A stretch of DNA of 60,586 nucleotides from Anoxybacteroides voinovskiense (GCF_014196205.1 NZ_JACIDE010000020.1:1-60586); one strand, 5' to 3'; shown: positions 49,177 to 59,158, numbered from the stretch's first letter. Made by a program: numbers and translations. Notes: generated by a model not told the origin, from the sequence alone.

Positions 49177-49548
49177 ATGCTTCATATATTAGAACAAATT
49201 CTTCACATCATTTCCATGAATCAATCTTATATTCGTTTGCGCCTAGAAAACAGAAATGACGAAGCTGAATATGAAAAATTAGTGAATTACGCGGAACATG
49301 AGCAAAAACAATATCATCTCTGGCAATATGTATATTTTTTAGTAAAAGGGGCATCTTTCTCCCCTAAGAAACACGTTCAACCGCCAGACAATGTAGATGC
49401 ACTTCTTCTTTTCCATGAAATGAAAAAAGCGCTCCTTTATTACGAGTTAGTACCACATCTTTCCGGTGCGCAAAAACGGGCGGCGGAACAGGCGCTAACA
49501 AAAGCGCTTGAACATGGGTTGTTTTTTTCTAATCTCTCCCATCGCTAA
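49177..49548 (+). CDS. Helical cytosolic protein, unknown function
   Basis: 123 residues, mainly helical and charged, rich in His, Tyr and Leu, with no catalytic motif. Very strong AAAGGAGGGGGAG site. It precedes yheB by 86 bases. Family not recognised. Confidence 0.7.
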   Translation: MLHILEQILHIISMNQSYIRLRLENRNDEAEYEKLVNYAEHEQKQYHLWQYVYFLVKGASFSPKKHVQPPDNVDALLLFHEMKKALLYYELVPHLSGAQKRAAEQALTKALEHGLFFSNLSHR

Positions 49549-49633
49549 ATGGCACCTCTTTCATTGCTCTTTTGCTAAACAAACGATATAATGAAAAACT
49601 AGGCAAACGAGTAATGAAAGGAGCGGGGAAGAG

Positions 49634-50767
49634 ATGGAAACCGTTTTCTACTTTCTATTTATGATAGCAGTAGGAGCGATTATTGGCGGAGTGACGAACG
49701 CGCTAGCGATTAAAATGTTATTTCGCCCGTATCAACCGATCTATATATACGGGAAACGCCTTCCATTCACTCCAGGACTTATCCCGAAACGACGCGAAGA
49801 GCTTGCACACCAACTTGGAAAAATGGTCGTCGAACATTTACTCACCCCAGACGGCATTCGTCGGAAATTGATGGAACCTGAATTGAAAAACTATACCGTT
49901 CGTACGGTACAGCAATGGGTGGAACGGTGGTTTGCCTGTGAACGTACGGTGGCAGAACAGTTGCAGCTATTCGGAATAAACGACCCTGAGAAGATGGTGC
50001 ATACGAAAGCTAGCGAGTGGGCGGACAAGCTGTATAAGCAATGGATGAACGAGCACCAAGAAAAGAAAATTCGTGAACTGCTTCCGCCGGAAATACAAGA
50101 AAAAATGGAGAAATGGATTCATGAGGTGGCGAACTATATTGCCGAACGCGCGCTTCATTATTTTCAAAGTGACGCAGGAAAACAGCGTATCGCCAAAATG
50201 ATCGACGAATTTTTTATCGGTCGTGGGATGTTTGGGAATATGTTACAAATGTTTCTTGGCAACGTCAACTTAGCAGATAAAGTGCAACCAGAAATTATAA
50301 AGTTTTTGCACCATCGCGGAACGCGCGAAATGCTTGCGCAACTTCTGCTAGTAGAATGGCAAAAATGGACGGATTCGTCCGTTGCTTCTGTAGAAGCGCT
50401 AATCGGGGAAGAAAACGTTCGCCAATCGCTTCATGAACTGGTAGCGAAAGCAGTGGTAGCAAGCGGTATGTTAGAAAAAAAAGTAGCCAATGTACTGGCA
50501 CCATATCGACAACGGGCGATTGATGAGTGGGTTCCGATCATGGTAGAGAAAGGAATGCAATGGGTGAGCGACCGAGTAGAAACGCTTGTGGAAGGGCTAC
50601 AACTCGCGGACATTGTGCGGACGGAAGTTGAAACATTTTCGGTAGAGCGTCTCGAAGAAATGATTTTATCGATTTCGCGGCGCGAATTTAAAATGATTAC
50701 GTATTTAGGCGCGTTGCTCGGTGGAATCATCGGCGTTTTCCAAGCGCTCGTCGGGTTATGGGTATAG
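49634..50767 (+). CDS. yheB: DUF445 family membrane-anchored protein YheB
   Basis: 377 residues. N-terminal membrane helix ([26 protein letters not shown]) with the DUF445 motif [15 protein letters not shown], long helical middle, and a C-terminal membrane helix [17 protein letters not shown]. Function unknown; paired with yheA as in B. subtilis. Confidence 0.9.
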   Translation: METVFYFLFMIAVGAIIGGVTNALAIKMLFRPYQPIYIYGKRLPFTPGLIPKRREELAHQLGKMVVEHLLTPDGIRRKLMEPELKNYTVRTVQQWVERWFACERTVAEQLQLFGINDPEKMVHTKASEWADKLYKQWMNEHQEKKIRELLPPEIQEKMEKWIHEVANYIAERALHYFQSDAGKQRIAKMIDEFFIGRGMFGNMLQMFLGNVNLADKVQPEIIKFLHHRGTREMLAQLLLVEWQKWTDSSVASVEALIGEENVRQSLHELVAKAVVASGMLEKKVANVLAPYRQRAIDEWVPIMVEKGMQWVSDRVETLVEGLQLADIVRTEVETFSVERLEEMILSISRREFKMITYLGALLGGIIGVFQALVGLWV

Positions 50768-50841
50768 TTTTAGCATATCGTCTGTTTGCCTGCATATCGT
50801 AATAACAACGGCACGTTATTTTTTCACAAGGAGGCTTTTTT

Positions 50842-51192
50842 ATGTCCCAATTATATACAATCGCCCAGCAGCTAGAGCAGGCGATTCGCACGAGCGACGA
50901 GTTTCAACAATTAAAGCAAGCGTACGAAACGGTGCGCCGCGATGAAGCCGCGTATCGCATGTTTACACAATTCCGTGATATACAAATGCAGCTTCATGAA
51001 AAACAAATGATGGGTGCGGACATTTCGCCAGAGGAAGTTCAACAAGCACAAGCGATGGTGGCGCTTGCGCAACAAAACGAAAAACTAGTGGCGTTAATGA
51101 TGCTAGAACAACGAATGAGCACGGTGATTTCGGACATTAATCAAATCGCAATGAAGCCGCTAGAGGAGTTATATCGCTCCTTTACTGAATAA
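50842..51192 (+). CDS. yheA: YlbF/YmcA-family protein YheA
   Basis: 116 residues, two long helices (LEQAIRTSDEFQQLKQAYETV...), the Com_YlbF fold. Relatives YlbF and YmcA act with RNase Y. ATG follows AAGGAGGC. Confidence 0.9.
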   Translation: MSQLYTIAQQLEQAIRTSDEFQQLKQAYETVRRDEAAYRMFTQFRDIQMQLHEKQMMGADISPEEVQQAQAMVALAQQNEKLVALMMLEQRMSTVISDINQIAMKPLEELYRSFTE

Positions 51193-51194
51193 TG

Positions 51195-51222
51195 GAACAC
51201 TCGTTTGAGTGTTCTTTTTTTT
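51195..51222 (+). terminator. Intrinsic terminator after yheA
   Basis: GAACACTC, GTTT, GAGTGTTC followed by a T-run. Confidence 0.92.
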
Positions 51223-51273
51223 GTTATGTTGTCATAGCTATTAAAGTGACAACACGACAAAGGGGGACTAACA

Positions 51274-52140
51274 TTGGCGTATAAATTGCTTGCGTTAAAT
51301 ATTGACGGTACGATTTTAAAACCAAATGGACGGCTGCAAAAAGAAACGAAAGAAGCAGTCGAGTTTGTGAAACAAAAAGGTGTATACGTGACACTACTGA
51401 CGAGTCGCGATTTGCTGTCCGCAAGAAAAATCGCTAAATCGTTAAAACTCGATACAGCTATCATTGCCTTTCAAGGCGCGATGATTGGAAAATCAGTCGA
51501 TGAAAAAATATATGAAGCGCTCATTCCAGAAGAGCGGACGTTTAATATCATTCACGTACTTGAAAATTATGCATGCAATATTCGGTTAATGCATGAACGG
51601 TATTCGCTCGCGAATCGCAAAAAAGTGAAAAAACAGCTCGTGGCGAAAACAGTGCTTTCTTCGGGAGATCCGTTTTTTTACCCGACGCAGTTTGTTGATT
51701 CGTTAAGCGACGTATTGCGTGATGAGCCGCTTGCCGTTCCGAAAATCGATGTGTATTTTGCAAACGAAGAAGAACAAAAGGAAGCACTAGCGGTTTTACA
51801 CGAAGCGTTTCCGACCGTTGACATCATTACACAACCGAACGGAAAAATCGAGATTGTCGCTAAAGGAGTTTCTAAATTAGCTGGATTAAAACGTCTTGGA
51901 CAATCATTGAACATTTCGTTAAAAGAAATGGTCGTCATTGGCGATGGGATTGATGATATTCCGGCGATTGAAGCAGCAGGGTTAGGAGTGGCGATGGGAA
52001 ATGCGCCAAACGAAGTGAAAAAAGCAGCGGACTGGGTAACGCGCTCAAATGAACAGCTTGGGGTTGCATATATGGTAAAAGAACATTTTCGCAAACAGCA
52101 ACGCCCAGAGTTTTTGCATAAGCTGAAAACGAAGCAATAA
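51274..52140 (+). CDS. yhaX: Cof-type HAD hydrolase YhaX
   Basis: 288 residues, HAD subfamily IIB. Motif I is LALNIDGTI, with Asn replacing the usual nucleophile Asp (DxDGT), motif III Lys in GVSKLAGL and motif IV GDGIDDIPAIEAAG. The missing first Asp suggests reduced or altered phosphatase activity unless the frame is misread. TTG start after AAGGGGGAC. Same position before hemZ as in B. subtilis. Confidence 0.86.
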   Translation: MAYKLLALNIDGTILKPNGRLQKETKEAVEFVKQKGVYVTLLTSRDLLSARKIAKSLKLDTAIIAFQGAMIGKSVDEKIYEALIPEERTFNIIHVLENYACNIRLMHERYSLANRKKVKKQLVAKTVLSSGDPFFYPTQFVDSLSDVLRDEPLAVPKIDVYFANEEEQKEALAVLHEAFPTVDIITQPNGKIEIVAKGVSKLAGLKRLGQSLNISLKEMVVIGDGIDDIPAIEAAGLGVAMGNAPNEVKKAADWVTRSNEQLGVAYMVKEHFRKQQRPEFLHKLKTKQ

Positions 52141-52424
52141 ACCGGAGAAATTGCTCCACGAGTGTTGATTATCCATTATTTTACTAAAAAATACAGAATC
52201 ATATGACTGAACACAAACTTTTCTGCCTCTTCCCTCGAACAAGAACGCCGGCGGGCAAATGTCATTTGCCCGCAAAGCGTTCGTTGTTCGAGGAGGGCAT
52301 GCGTACAGCATGCCCAGTCAGCAAGCGAACCGCTTGTCGACTACGGCAGAAAAGCTAGGAATAGAGCGATGTCAACTGGTTTTTAATGGTTAATCAACAC
52401 GCCTGAAATTGCTCCGGTTTTTGT
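52141..52424 (+). terminator. yhaX terminator split by an insertion
   Basis: ACCGGAG (52141-52147) and CTCCGGTTTTT (52412-52422) are the two halves of one hairpin. Removing the insert and one copy of the 11-bp repeat restores ACCGGAG-AAATTG-CTCCGGT followed by T-run. Confidence 0.8.
52158..52404. mobile_element. 247-bp MITE-like element with inverted ends and 11-bp target duplication
   Basis: Flanked by direct repeats GAAATTGCTCC (52147-52157 and 52405-52415). Terminal inverted repeats of 21 bp (52158-52178 and 52384-52404) match at 18 positions and share the core GTGTTGATTA and CCATTA. No open frame. Inside, CTTTTCTGCC (52218-52227) pairs with GGCAGAAAAG (52345-52354) around three further hairpins. 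Duplications of 9-12 bp are typical of IS4-type transposases, a possible mobiliser. Confidence 0.82.
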
Positions 52425-52500
52425 ATGAGGTCACCGCTTGACGATTATAAACCGCCTTCTGTACACTTAAATAAGCTTGACAGAAGAAAGGTGGTTTCCG

Positions 52501-54000
52501 TTGCGTATTCAAGTGTACGGATTATATAATGCAGAACCATTTCAACGTCCACTAGAAGTAATTACTGGACTGTTTTTTGAGGAATATGAACTACTATTTG
52601 AACCTGTTGCTGCGGCAGATCTTGTCGTGACTTTTTCGCTTCATGGAGAAGAAACAGGCATTGTCACCGGTATGCTGATTGAAACAGCAAGCAGCCGGGA
52701 ATGGAAAGGGGAATATCGGGTTGACTTGCGGCCGTACTTAAGCGAAAAAGAACGGCTGAAGCAATGGAAAAATGCGGTTTCTCACGTATATTTAACTCTT
52801 TTTCAACAATATACGGGGCTTGTTCAGCCGTGGGGAATTTTAACAGGGGTGCGTCCCGTGAAGCTTTTGCATCAACACTTACGTTCGGGTCTTACGAAAG
52901 TGGAGGCGCATCGAACGCTTCGTGAAGACTATTTAGTCGCCGAAGAAAAAATTCAGCTGATGCAAGACATTGTTGACCGGCAGTTAACGGTTGTTCCTGA
53001 TTTATATGATCTTGCCCACGAAGTGAGCATTTATATCGGCATTCCGTTTTGTCCGACGAAGTGCGCCTACTGCACGTTCCCAGCTTACGCGATTAACGGC
53101 CGCCAAGGGTCGGTAGACTCGTTTTTGTCCCGGCTTCATTATGAAATGCAAGCGGTCGGGCAGTTTTTAAAGGAGCGAGGCGTTAACATTACGACCATTT
53201 ATTACGGCGGTGGTACTCCAACGAGCATTACAGCGGAAGAGATGGACGCATTGTACGAAACGATGTACGAATCGTTCCCGAACATGGAGCGCGTTCGCGA
53301 AATAACGGTCGAAGCAGGAAGGCCAGATACGATTACACCTGAGAAGTTGAACGTACTAAAAAAATGGAAGATTGACCGCATTAGCATTAATCCGCAGTCG
53401 TACATTCAAGAAACGTTACAAGCGATTGGCCGCCATCATACGGTCGATGAAACGATGGAAAAGTTTCATTTGGCGCGGCAAATGGGCATGAACAATATTA
53501 ACATGGATTTAATCATCGGGCTTCCGGGGGAAGGCATCGAGGAATTTAACTATACGTTAGCGGAGACGGAAAAATTAATGCCGGAGTCGCTCACCGTTCA
53601 TACCCTTTCGTTTAAGCGAGCGTCGGAAATGACAAAAAATAAGGAAAAATATAAAGTCGCTGACCGCGAGGAAATTAGCGAAATGATGAAAAGCGCGCAA
53701 AACTGGACGAAACGAAATGGCTACGTCCCGTATTATTTGTACCGGCAAAAAAATATTCTCGGTAATTTAGAAAACGTCGGGTACGCGCTCCCAGGGAAAG
53801 AAAGCATTTATAATATAATGATTATGGAAGAACAGCAGTCGATTATCGGGCTTGGCTGCGGCGCCTCCAGTAAATTCGTTCACCCGAAAACACGGGCAAT
53901 CACCCGCTTCGCCAACCCAAAAGAGCCGAAAGTGTATAATGAAAACTTTGTGCATTATACCGAAGAAAAACTAAAAATGATGGATCAATTATTTCAATAA
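52501..54000 (+). CDS. hemZ: Oxygen-independent coproporphyrinogen III oxidase-like radical SAM protein HemZ
   Basis: 499 residues. An N-terminal domain of about 170 residues precedes the radical SAM core with Cys184, Cys188 and Cys191 (FCPTKCAYC), GGGTPTS and the HemN-type INMDLIIGLPGE. HemZ acts in anaerobic haem synthesis or haem handling. TTG at 52501 follows AGAAAGGTGG and gives the usual MRIQVYG start; a TTG at 52477 lacks a site. Confidence 0.9.
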   Translation: MRIQVYGLYNAEPFQRPLEVITGLFFEEYELLFEPVAAADLVVTFSLHGEETGIVTGMLIETASSREWKGEYRVDLRPYLSEKERLKQWKNAVSHVYLTLFQQYTGLVQPWGILTGVRPVKLLHQHLRSGLTKVEAHRTLREDYLVAEEKIQLMQDIVDRQLTVVPDLYDLAHEVSIYIGIPFCPTKCAYCTFPAYAINGRQGSVDSFLSRLHYEMQAVGQFLKERGVNITTIYYGGGTPTSITAEEMDALYETMYESFPNMERVREITVEAGRPDTITPEKLNVLKKWKIDRISINPQSYIQETLQAIGRHHTVDETMEKFHLARQMGMNNINMDLIIGLPGEGIEEFNYTLAETEKLMPESLTVHTLSFKRASEMTKNKEKYKVADREEISEMMKSAQNWTKRNGYVPYYLYRQKNILGNLENVGYALPGKESIYNIMIMEEQQSIIGLGCGASSKFVHPKTRAITRFANPKEPKVYNENFVHYTEEKLKMMDQLFQ

Positions 54001-54004
54001 GAAA

Positions 54005-54042
54005 ACTCCCCGATTGATTGTGCAATCGGGGAGTGATTTTTT
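54005..54042. terminator. Bidirectional intrinsic terminator
   Basis: ACTCCCCGATTG and CAATCGGGGAGT arms, T-run after. Confidence 0.93.
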
Positions 54043-54226
54043 ACCGATGAAACAAAATCAATTTTCCGCTTGATGTTGTGCAGCGGTGGGTTTTGTCTAA
54101 GCAATTGTGCTCGCGCAATTTTTGTTCGCCGATTTTTTTCGCTTCTTCTTCGTTTACCGCCTCAAACGTTTCGTCTAACAGTTTCTCCCCTGTATGTTCA
54201 AAAGCAGTTAATGTAAACAGTGGCAT
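54041..54226 (-). CDS. YhzD-like small protein
   Basis: 61 residues. GEKLLDETFEAVNEEEAKKIG and a C-terminal THRCTTSSGKLILFHR resemble the short YhzD/YhzC proteins of bacilli. No enzymatic motif. Divergent from yhaQ. Confidence 0.65.
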   Translation of the reverse strand: MPLFTLTAFEHTGEKLLDETFEAVNEEEAKKIGEQKLREHNCLDKTHRCTTSSGKLILFHR

Positions 54227-54377
54227 GGTGTTTCCCCCTTTGCTGAATGATCGTTCATTATTTTTTATTCTTTTACTTTTAAAAAAATCCTTCTATCGGA
54301 TGAAACTTTTCGATAAGATAAAACGTGTAATAAGATGTGGAAAATTTATCTTTTATTTGTAAAATGGGGGAGTGAGT

Positions 54378-55277
54378 ATGAGTTTACGTCTTGAGCAAGT
54401 GACAAAGCGTTTTGGTTCGATAACAGCGGTCGATGGCGTCACGCTCCATATTCCGGAAGGAGAAATGTTCGGTCTTTTAGGCGCAAACGGTGCTGGAAAG
54501 ACGACGACATTTCGCATGATTCTTGGGCTTTTAACACCGACGGAAGGAACGATTACGTGGAACAATGAACCGATTCGCTATGACCAAAGCCATTTAATCG
54601 GCTATTTGCCGGAAGAACGCGGATTATACCCAAAGCTAAAAGTGAAAGAGCAACTCATTTATTTGGCACGGCTGCGCGGGATGAAAAAACCGGCCATTAT
54701 GAAAGAAATGATGGATTGGCTTGAACGATTTAAAGTTCCTGATTATGTCGATAAGCGGGTCGAAGAATTATCGAAAGGGAACCAACAAAAAATTCAATTT
54801 ATCGCCGCTGTTTTGCATCGACCGAAGTTGTTAATTTTAGATGAGCCGTTTAGCGGTCTTGACCCTGTTAATGTCGAACTATTAAAAGAAGCGGTTATCG
54901 ACTTAAAAAGAAATGGAACGACCATCGTTTTTTCAAGTCACCGCATGGAACACGTCGAAGAATTGTGCGAGCATTTATGCATTATGCATCGCGGCAAACC
55001 GGTCGTTTCTGGGGCGCTAAAAGAGATTAAACGCTCTTTCGGCAAAAAAAATGTCGTCATTCACGCTGATTTTTCGTTAGAGGAGCTAAGCCGTTTCCCA
55101 GGAGTTTTAAAAGCAAAGCAAACAGCAGAAGGAATCCATTTGCAAATCGAGCATGAAGACGTTTCGCAACGCATTCTTGCCCACATTGCAAACAAAGGAT
55201 TCATTCGAAAATTTGCCCTAGAAGAGCCATCGTTAAACGACATTTTCATTGAAAAAGTAGGTGCTGTCTATGAATAA
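54378..55277 (+). CDS. yhaQ: ABC transporter ATPase YhaQ
   Basis: 299 residues. Walker A GANGAGKTT (about 36-44), signature LSKGNQQKIQFIAA (variant LSKGN), Walker B LLILDEPFSGLD. The C-terminal 80 residues form the DUF4162-type extension of NatA-like ATPases. Pairs with YhaP for Na+ or antibiotic efflux. Start at 54378 follows GGGGGAG. Confidence 0.9.
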   Translation: MSLRLEQVTKRFGSITAVDGVTLHIPEGEMFGLLGANGAGKTTTFRMILGLLTPTEGTITWNNEPIRYDQSHLIGYLPEERGLYPKLKVKEQLIYLARLRGMKKPAIMKEMMDWLERFKVPDYVDKRVEELSKGNQQKIQFIAAVLHRPKLLILDEPFSGLDPVNVELLKEAVIDLKRNGTTIVFSSHRMEHVEELCEHLCIMHRGKPVVSGALKEIKRSFGKKNVVIHADFSLEELSRFPGVLKAKQTAEGIHLQIEHEDVSQRILAHIANKGFIRKFALEEPSLNDIFIEKVGAVYE

Positions 55278-56508
55278 GTTTTGGATTGTACTTTGGCATA
55301 CGTACATCACCAAATTAAAATCGAAATCGTTTCTTGTGATTACCGTTATTGTCGGGTTGCTTACGTTTGGCGTCACGAATTTGAACCATATTATTGACTT
55401 TTTTACGAAAGATGAAAAGAAAGTCGTCGGGGTCATCGACGAAACAGGAGCACTGTATGAACCGCTGCAAGCGCAACTGGCGAAAAATAAAGAGGAGAAG
55501 ATTGAACTGAAGCTGTTTCAAGGGACGAAAGAAGAAGCAAAACGACAAGTAAAGCGCGAAAAATGGGATGCTTTTTTAACCATTTCCTATGATGACAAAC
55601 AGCTCCCAAAAGCAGCATACTATGCGAATACGATTGCTGACAGCGCCACAGCGAGAACGCTAGAGCAGGCGCTCCAACAATTGAAAACGGCGCTAGCTAC
55701 CGCCAAAATTGGATTAACGCCAGAACAAGTGAAGCAACTATATGAACCGGTGGCATTTCAAAAAATTGCGTTAGAAAAAAGCGCAAAAACCGAAGAAGAG
55801 TTGCAGCAAGCACGTGGGCTTGTATATGCAATAGTGTTCGCGATGTATATGTTTGTCTTAATGTACGGATCGATGATCGCTTCTGAAGTGGCGACCGAAA
55901 AATCGTCGCGCGTCATGGAAATTTTAATTTCAAGCGTTTCGCCCGTTCAACAAATGTTTGGGAAAATTCTAGGGGTGGCACTACTTAGTCTAACACAGTT
56001 TGCGTTTTTATTTGCCATCGGTTTTAGCTCGCTGAAAAGCAACGGATACAAGTTGTTCCATATATTAGGAATGGAACAAATTCCGGCAAAAACGCTTGTT
56101 TATGCTGTCATCTTTTTCTTATTAGGCTATTTGTTATACGCTACACTTTTTGCGACGCTCGGTTCGATGGTCAGCCGTTTAGAAGATGTGCAACTTGTGG
56201 TGACTCCTGTAACATTGCTTGTGCTAGCTTCTTTTTTCATTGCGATGTTCGGGCTAGATTCCCCACAGTCCCCAGTGATTACCGTCACGTCGTTCATTCC
56301 GTTTTTTGCTCCGCTCATTATGTTTTTGCGCATCGGCATGTTGAATATTGCCGATTGGGAAGTGGCGGTAAGCATCGCGCTTTTAATCGGAACGATTATA
56401 TTTGTCGCTTTTGTCGGTGCAAAAATTTATCGTGGCGGGGTGCTTATGTATGGAAAGGGTGCTTCTTGGAAAGATATGAGAAAAGCGCTCGAGTTAACGA
56501 AAAAATAA
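55270..56508 (+). CDS. yhaP: ABC-2 type permease YhaP (NatB-like)
   Basis: 412 residues. One N-terminal helix, a large extracytoplasmic domain (about 45-185), then five to six helices including IASEVATEKSSRVMEILISSVSP, the ABC-2 coupling motif. ATG overlaps the yhaQ stop by eight bases. Confidence 0.9.
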   Translation: MNKFWIVLWHTYITKLKSKSFLVITVIVGLLTFGVTNLNHIIDFFTKDEKKVVGVIDETGALYEPLQAQLAKNKEEKIELKLFQGTKEEAKRQVKREKWDAFLTISYDDKQLPKAAYYANTIADSATARTLEQALQQLKTALATAKIGLTPEQVKQLYEPVAFQKIALEKSAKTEEELQQARGLVYAIVFAMYMFVLMYGSMIASEVATEKSSRVMEILISSVSPVQQMFGKILGVALLSLTQFAFLFAIGFSSLKSNGYKLFHILGMEQIPAKTLVYAVIFFLLGYLLYATLFATLGSMVSRLEDVQLVVTPVTLLVLASFFIAMFGLDSPQSPVITVTSFIPFFAPLIMFLRIGMLNIADWEVAVSIALLIGTIIFVAFVGAKIYRGGVLMYGKGASWKDMRKALELTKK

Positions 56509-56537
56509 GATCTTGCTTTGGCAAGGTCTTGTTTTTT
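56507..56537 (+). terminator. Intrinsic terminator after yhaP
   Basis: AAGATCTTGC, TTTG, GCAAGGTCTT then T-run. Confidence 0.88.
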
Positions 56538-56596
56538 GCCTTGTCACTCATATGGTATACTAAAAAAAATAGAAAACGGAGACGGGGGAGAAATGA

Positions 56597-57541
56597 TTGA
56601 CGAAAGGAATTATTCACTACGAAGTCGGCGAACAAATCGACGTTTATTTGCTAGTTAAATCGGTGACAAAGGGAATCGCGAGCAACGGGAAACCGTTTTT
56701 GACGCTCATTTTGCAAGATAAAACGGGAGAGATTGAAGCGAAATTATGGGATGCTTCGTTAGACGATGAAAATACATATGTTCCACAAAGCATCGTGAAA
56801 GTGTTAGGGGATATTAGCAATTATCGCGGGCGAACGCAACTGAAAATTCGTAACATTCGTCCAGCGAACGCCAGCGACCATGTGCGTGTGGCAGATTTTT
56901 TGGAAGTTGCTCCGATGAAACAAGAGGAAATGATGGAGAAATTAACGCAATATATTTTCGAAATGAAAAATCCAAACATTCAGCGCATTACGAGATATTT
57001 GTTAAAAAAATATGAAAACAAATTTCTCGAGTATCCGGCAGCAACGAAAAACCATCATGAATTTATTTCAGGATTAGCGTATCACGTTGTGTCGATGTTA
57101 GATTTAGCGAAAGCCATCGTGAAGCTGTATCCGTCGCTAGATGCAGATTTATTGTATGCAGGGATTATTTTGCATGACCTTGGCAAAGTGATCGAATTGT
57201 CTGGTCCGGTTTCAGCAACGTATACGTTAGAAGGAAATTTACTTGGCCATATTTCGATTATGGTGAGCGAAATAAGCAAAGCGGCAGAACATTTAGGCAT
57301 TAGCGGGGAAGAAGTCATTATTTTACAGCATCTCGTGTTGAGCCATCACGGAAAAGCGGAGTGGGGTAGCCCAAAACCGCCAATGGTCAAAGAGGCGGAA
57401 ATTCTTCATTACATCGATAACCTCGATGCGAAAATGAATATGATGGATCGCGCATTAGAAAAAGTAAAGCCGGGAGAGTTTACCGAGCGCATTTTCGCCC
57501 TTGATAACCGCTCGTTTTATAAACCGACATTTCATCGATAA
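56597..57541 (+). CDS. yhaM: 3'-5' exoribonuclease YhaM
   Basis: 314 residues: N-terminal OB fold (about 10-90) and HD domain with HH at 153-154 and His193-Asp194 (ILHDLGK). YhaM degrades RNA and single-stranded DNA from the 3' end with a metal ion. TTG start after GGGGGAG. Confidence 0.94.
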   Translation: MTKGIIHYEVGEQIDVYLLVKSVTKGIASNGKPFLTLILQDKTGEIEAKLWDASLDDENTYVPQSIVKVLGDISNYRGRTQLKIRNIRPANASDHVRVADFLEVAPMKQEEMMEKLTQYIFEMKNPNIQRITRYLLKKYENKFLEYPAATKNHHEFISGLAYHVVSMLDLAKAIVKLYPSLDADLLYAGIILHDLGKVIELSGPVSATYTLEGNLLGHISIMVSEISKAAEHLGISGEEVIILQHLVLSHHGKAEWGSPKPPMVKEAEILHYIDNLDAKMNMMDRALEKVKPGEFTERIFALDNRSFYKPTFHR

Positions 57542-57614
57542 AAATAGAGCATAAACAACGAGGGACACTCATATAGTGAAAATAAGACAAGCTGAGAAAA
57601 ATGGAGGGAAAATC

Positions 57615-57797
57615 ATGCTGTCTTTGCCATGGTGGGTGTACCTTGTTGTGTCTGGAATCGTATTTAGCGGCTATATGACAGTAAGAACAGCCGCGCAAGA
57701 ACGAAAAATTGATGAGTCGTTCATTGAAAAAGAAGGCGAAATTTATATGGAGAGAATTCGGGAAGAAAAAATGCGGCGGAGCCAACAATCCTTGTGA
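57615..57797 (+). CDS. yhaL: Sporulation protein YhaL
   Basis: 60 residues with one N-terminal membrane helix (WWVYLVVSGIVFSGYMTV) and a charged tail. Matches YhaL in size, topology and location next to yhaM. ATG at 57615 follows GGAGGG. Confidence 0.85.
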   Translation: MLSLPWWVYLVVSGIVFSGYMTVRTAAQERKIDESFIEKEGEIYMERIREEKMRRSQQSL

Positions 57798-57822
57798 CGA
57801 ACACAAGGATTGAATTTTTTTT
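57786..57822 (+). terminator. Intrinsic terminator after yhaL
   Basis: CAATCCTTGTG and CACAAGGATTG arms, T-run after. Confidence 0.93.
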
Positions 57823-57918
57823 GTGAATTTAATGAGAATTGTCTTTATTTTTTTTATTTTCATGTTAGGATAATAAGTAACTGTTATTCATTAAAGAAAT
57901 AAAGTGGGGGATTGGAAC

Positions 57919-59001
57919 ATGAAACGAGCGTATAACTTTAATGCAGGTCCATCTGCACTTCCGCTTTCGGTACTTGAACGAGCGCAAAGAGAGTTGCTCG
58001 ATTTTCAAGGGACGGGGATGTCCGTGATGGAGTTAAGCCACCGCAGTAAAGAATACGATGCCGTGCACAACAATGCGAAGCAGCTACTAAAAGAGTTGAT
58101 GAACATTCCGGATACGTACGATGTGTTATTTTTGCAAGGCGGTGCAAGCTTACAGTTTTCGATGGTGCCGATGAATTTGTTAGGAAATGAGCAAATCGGG
58201 AATTATGTGTTGACAGGCTCTTGGTCGGAAAAAGCGTTGAAAGAGGCGAAGAAAGTAGGAAAAACGCACGTAGCCGCATCGACAAAAGAAGCGAACTATA
58301 CGCGCATTCCGGCAACAGAAGACATTCAGCTTTCAGAACAGGCGGCCTACTTACATATTACTTCTAACAATACGATTTTCGGCACGCAATGGCATGAATT
58401 TCCTGAATTACCGGTTGATTTAGTTGCGGATATGTCGAGCGATATTTTAAGCCGTGAAGTGAATGTCGAGCAATTTGCGCTCATTTATGCTGGTGCACAA
58501 AAAAATTTAGGACCATCGGGGGTGACGGTCGTTATCCTTCGTAACGACTTGCTCGAACGCATTCCGGACAATTTACCGACAATGCTCGACTATCGTACGT
58601 ATACTACTAGTAATTCTTTATACAATACACCACCAACGTTTGCGATTTATATGCTGTCGCTTGTGCTAGAATGGGTGAAAGAACAAGGTGGCGTGAAAGC
58701 GATTGAACAACGAAATAAAGAAAAAGCAGCTGTCATTTACGAGGCGATTGACGAAAGTAACGGGTTTTATTCGCCGCATGCAGAGAAAGACAGCCGTTCG
58801 TTGATGAATGTTACATTTACTTTACCGAACGAGGAAGTTACGAAAAAATTTTTAAGTGCGGCAAAAGAACGGGGATTTGTCGGACTCGCTGGACATCGTT
58901 CGGTCGGCGGATGTCGTGCGTCGATTTACAATGCCGTTCCGTACGAAGCGTGCGAAGCATTGGCACAGTTCATGGACGAGTTTCGAAAACAAAATGTGTA
59001 A
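57919..59001 (+). CDS. serC: Phosphoserine aminotransferase
   Basis: 360 residues, class V aminotransferase. NFNAGPSALPLSVLE at the start, PLP lysine Lys195 in IYAGAQKNLGPSG, and GHRSVGGCRASIYNAV near the end. Makes phosphoserine for serine and also serves B6 synthesis. ATG at 57919 follows GTGGGGG by eight bases. Confidence 0.95.
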   Translation: MKRAYNFNAGPSALPLSVLERAQRELLDFQGTGMSVMELSHRSKEYDAVHNNAKQLLKELMNIPDTYDVLFLQGGASLQFSMVPMNLLGNEQIGNYVLTGSWSEKALKEAKKVGKTHVAASTKEANYTRIPATEDIQLSEQAAYLHITSNNTIFGTQWHEFPELPVDLVADMSSDILSREVNVEQFALIYAGAQKNLGPSGVTVVILRNDLLERIPDNLPTMLDYRTYTTSNSLYNTPPTFAIYMLSLVLEWVKEQGGVKAIEQRNKEKAAVIYEAIDESNGFYSPHAEKDSRSLMNVTFTLPNEEVTKKFLSAAKERGFVGLAGHRSVGGCRASIYNAVPYEACEALAQFMDEFRKQNV

Positions 59002-59030
59002 AAGTTCTTTCCTTTTACACGATAAAGTAG

Positions 59031-59153
59031 TATAATGTGAGAAAATTCTAACAATAACACATGCAAGAAGAGGCGGCTAGTGGAGAAGAGAGGAGTAAGA
59101 AGTAGTTGATTTCCAGTATAAAAAACCCGATCGCCCTCTGGTCGGGTTTTTGC
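59031..59153 (+). ncRNA. Candidate small RNA or orphan leader
   Basis: TATAAT at 59031-59036 without a good -35, about 85 purine-rich bases with no credible gene, then a strong terminator (arms AACCCGATC/GGTCGGGTT, 59121-59153). Could also be just the shared terminator of serC. Confidence 0.3.
59121..59153. terminator. Bidirectional intrinsic terminator
   Basis: AAAACCCGATC and GGTCGGGTTTT arms with T or A runs on both sides; between serC and the convergent small gene. Confidence 0.9.
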
Positions 59154-59158
59154 TATAG

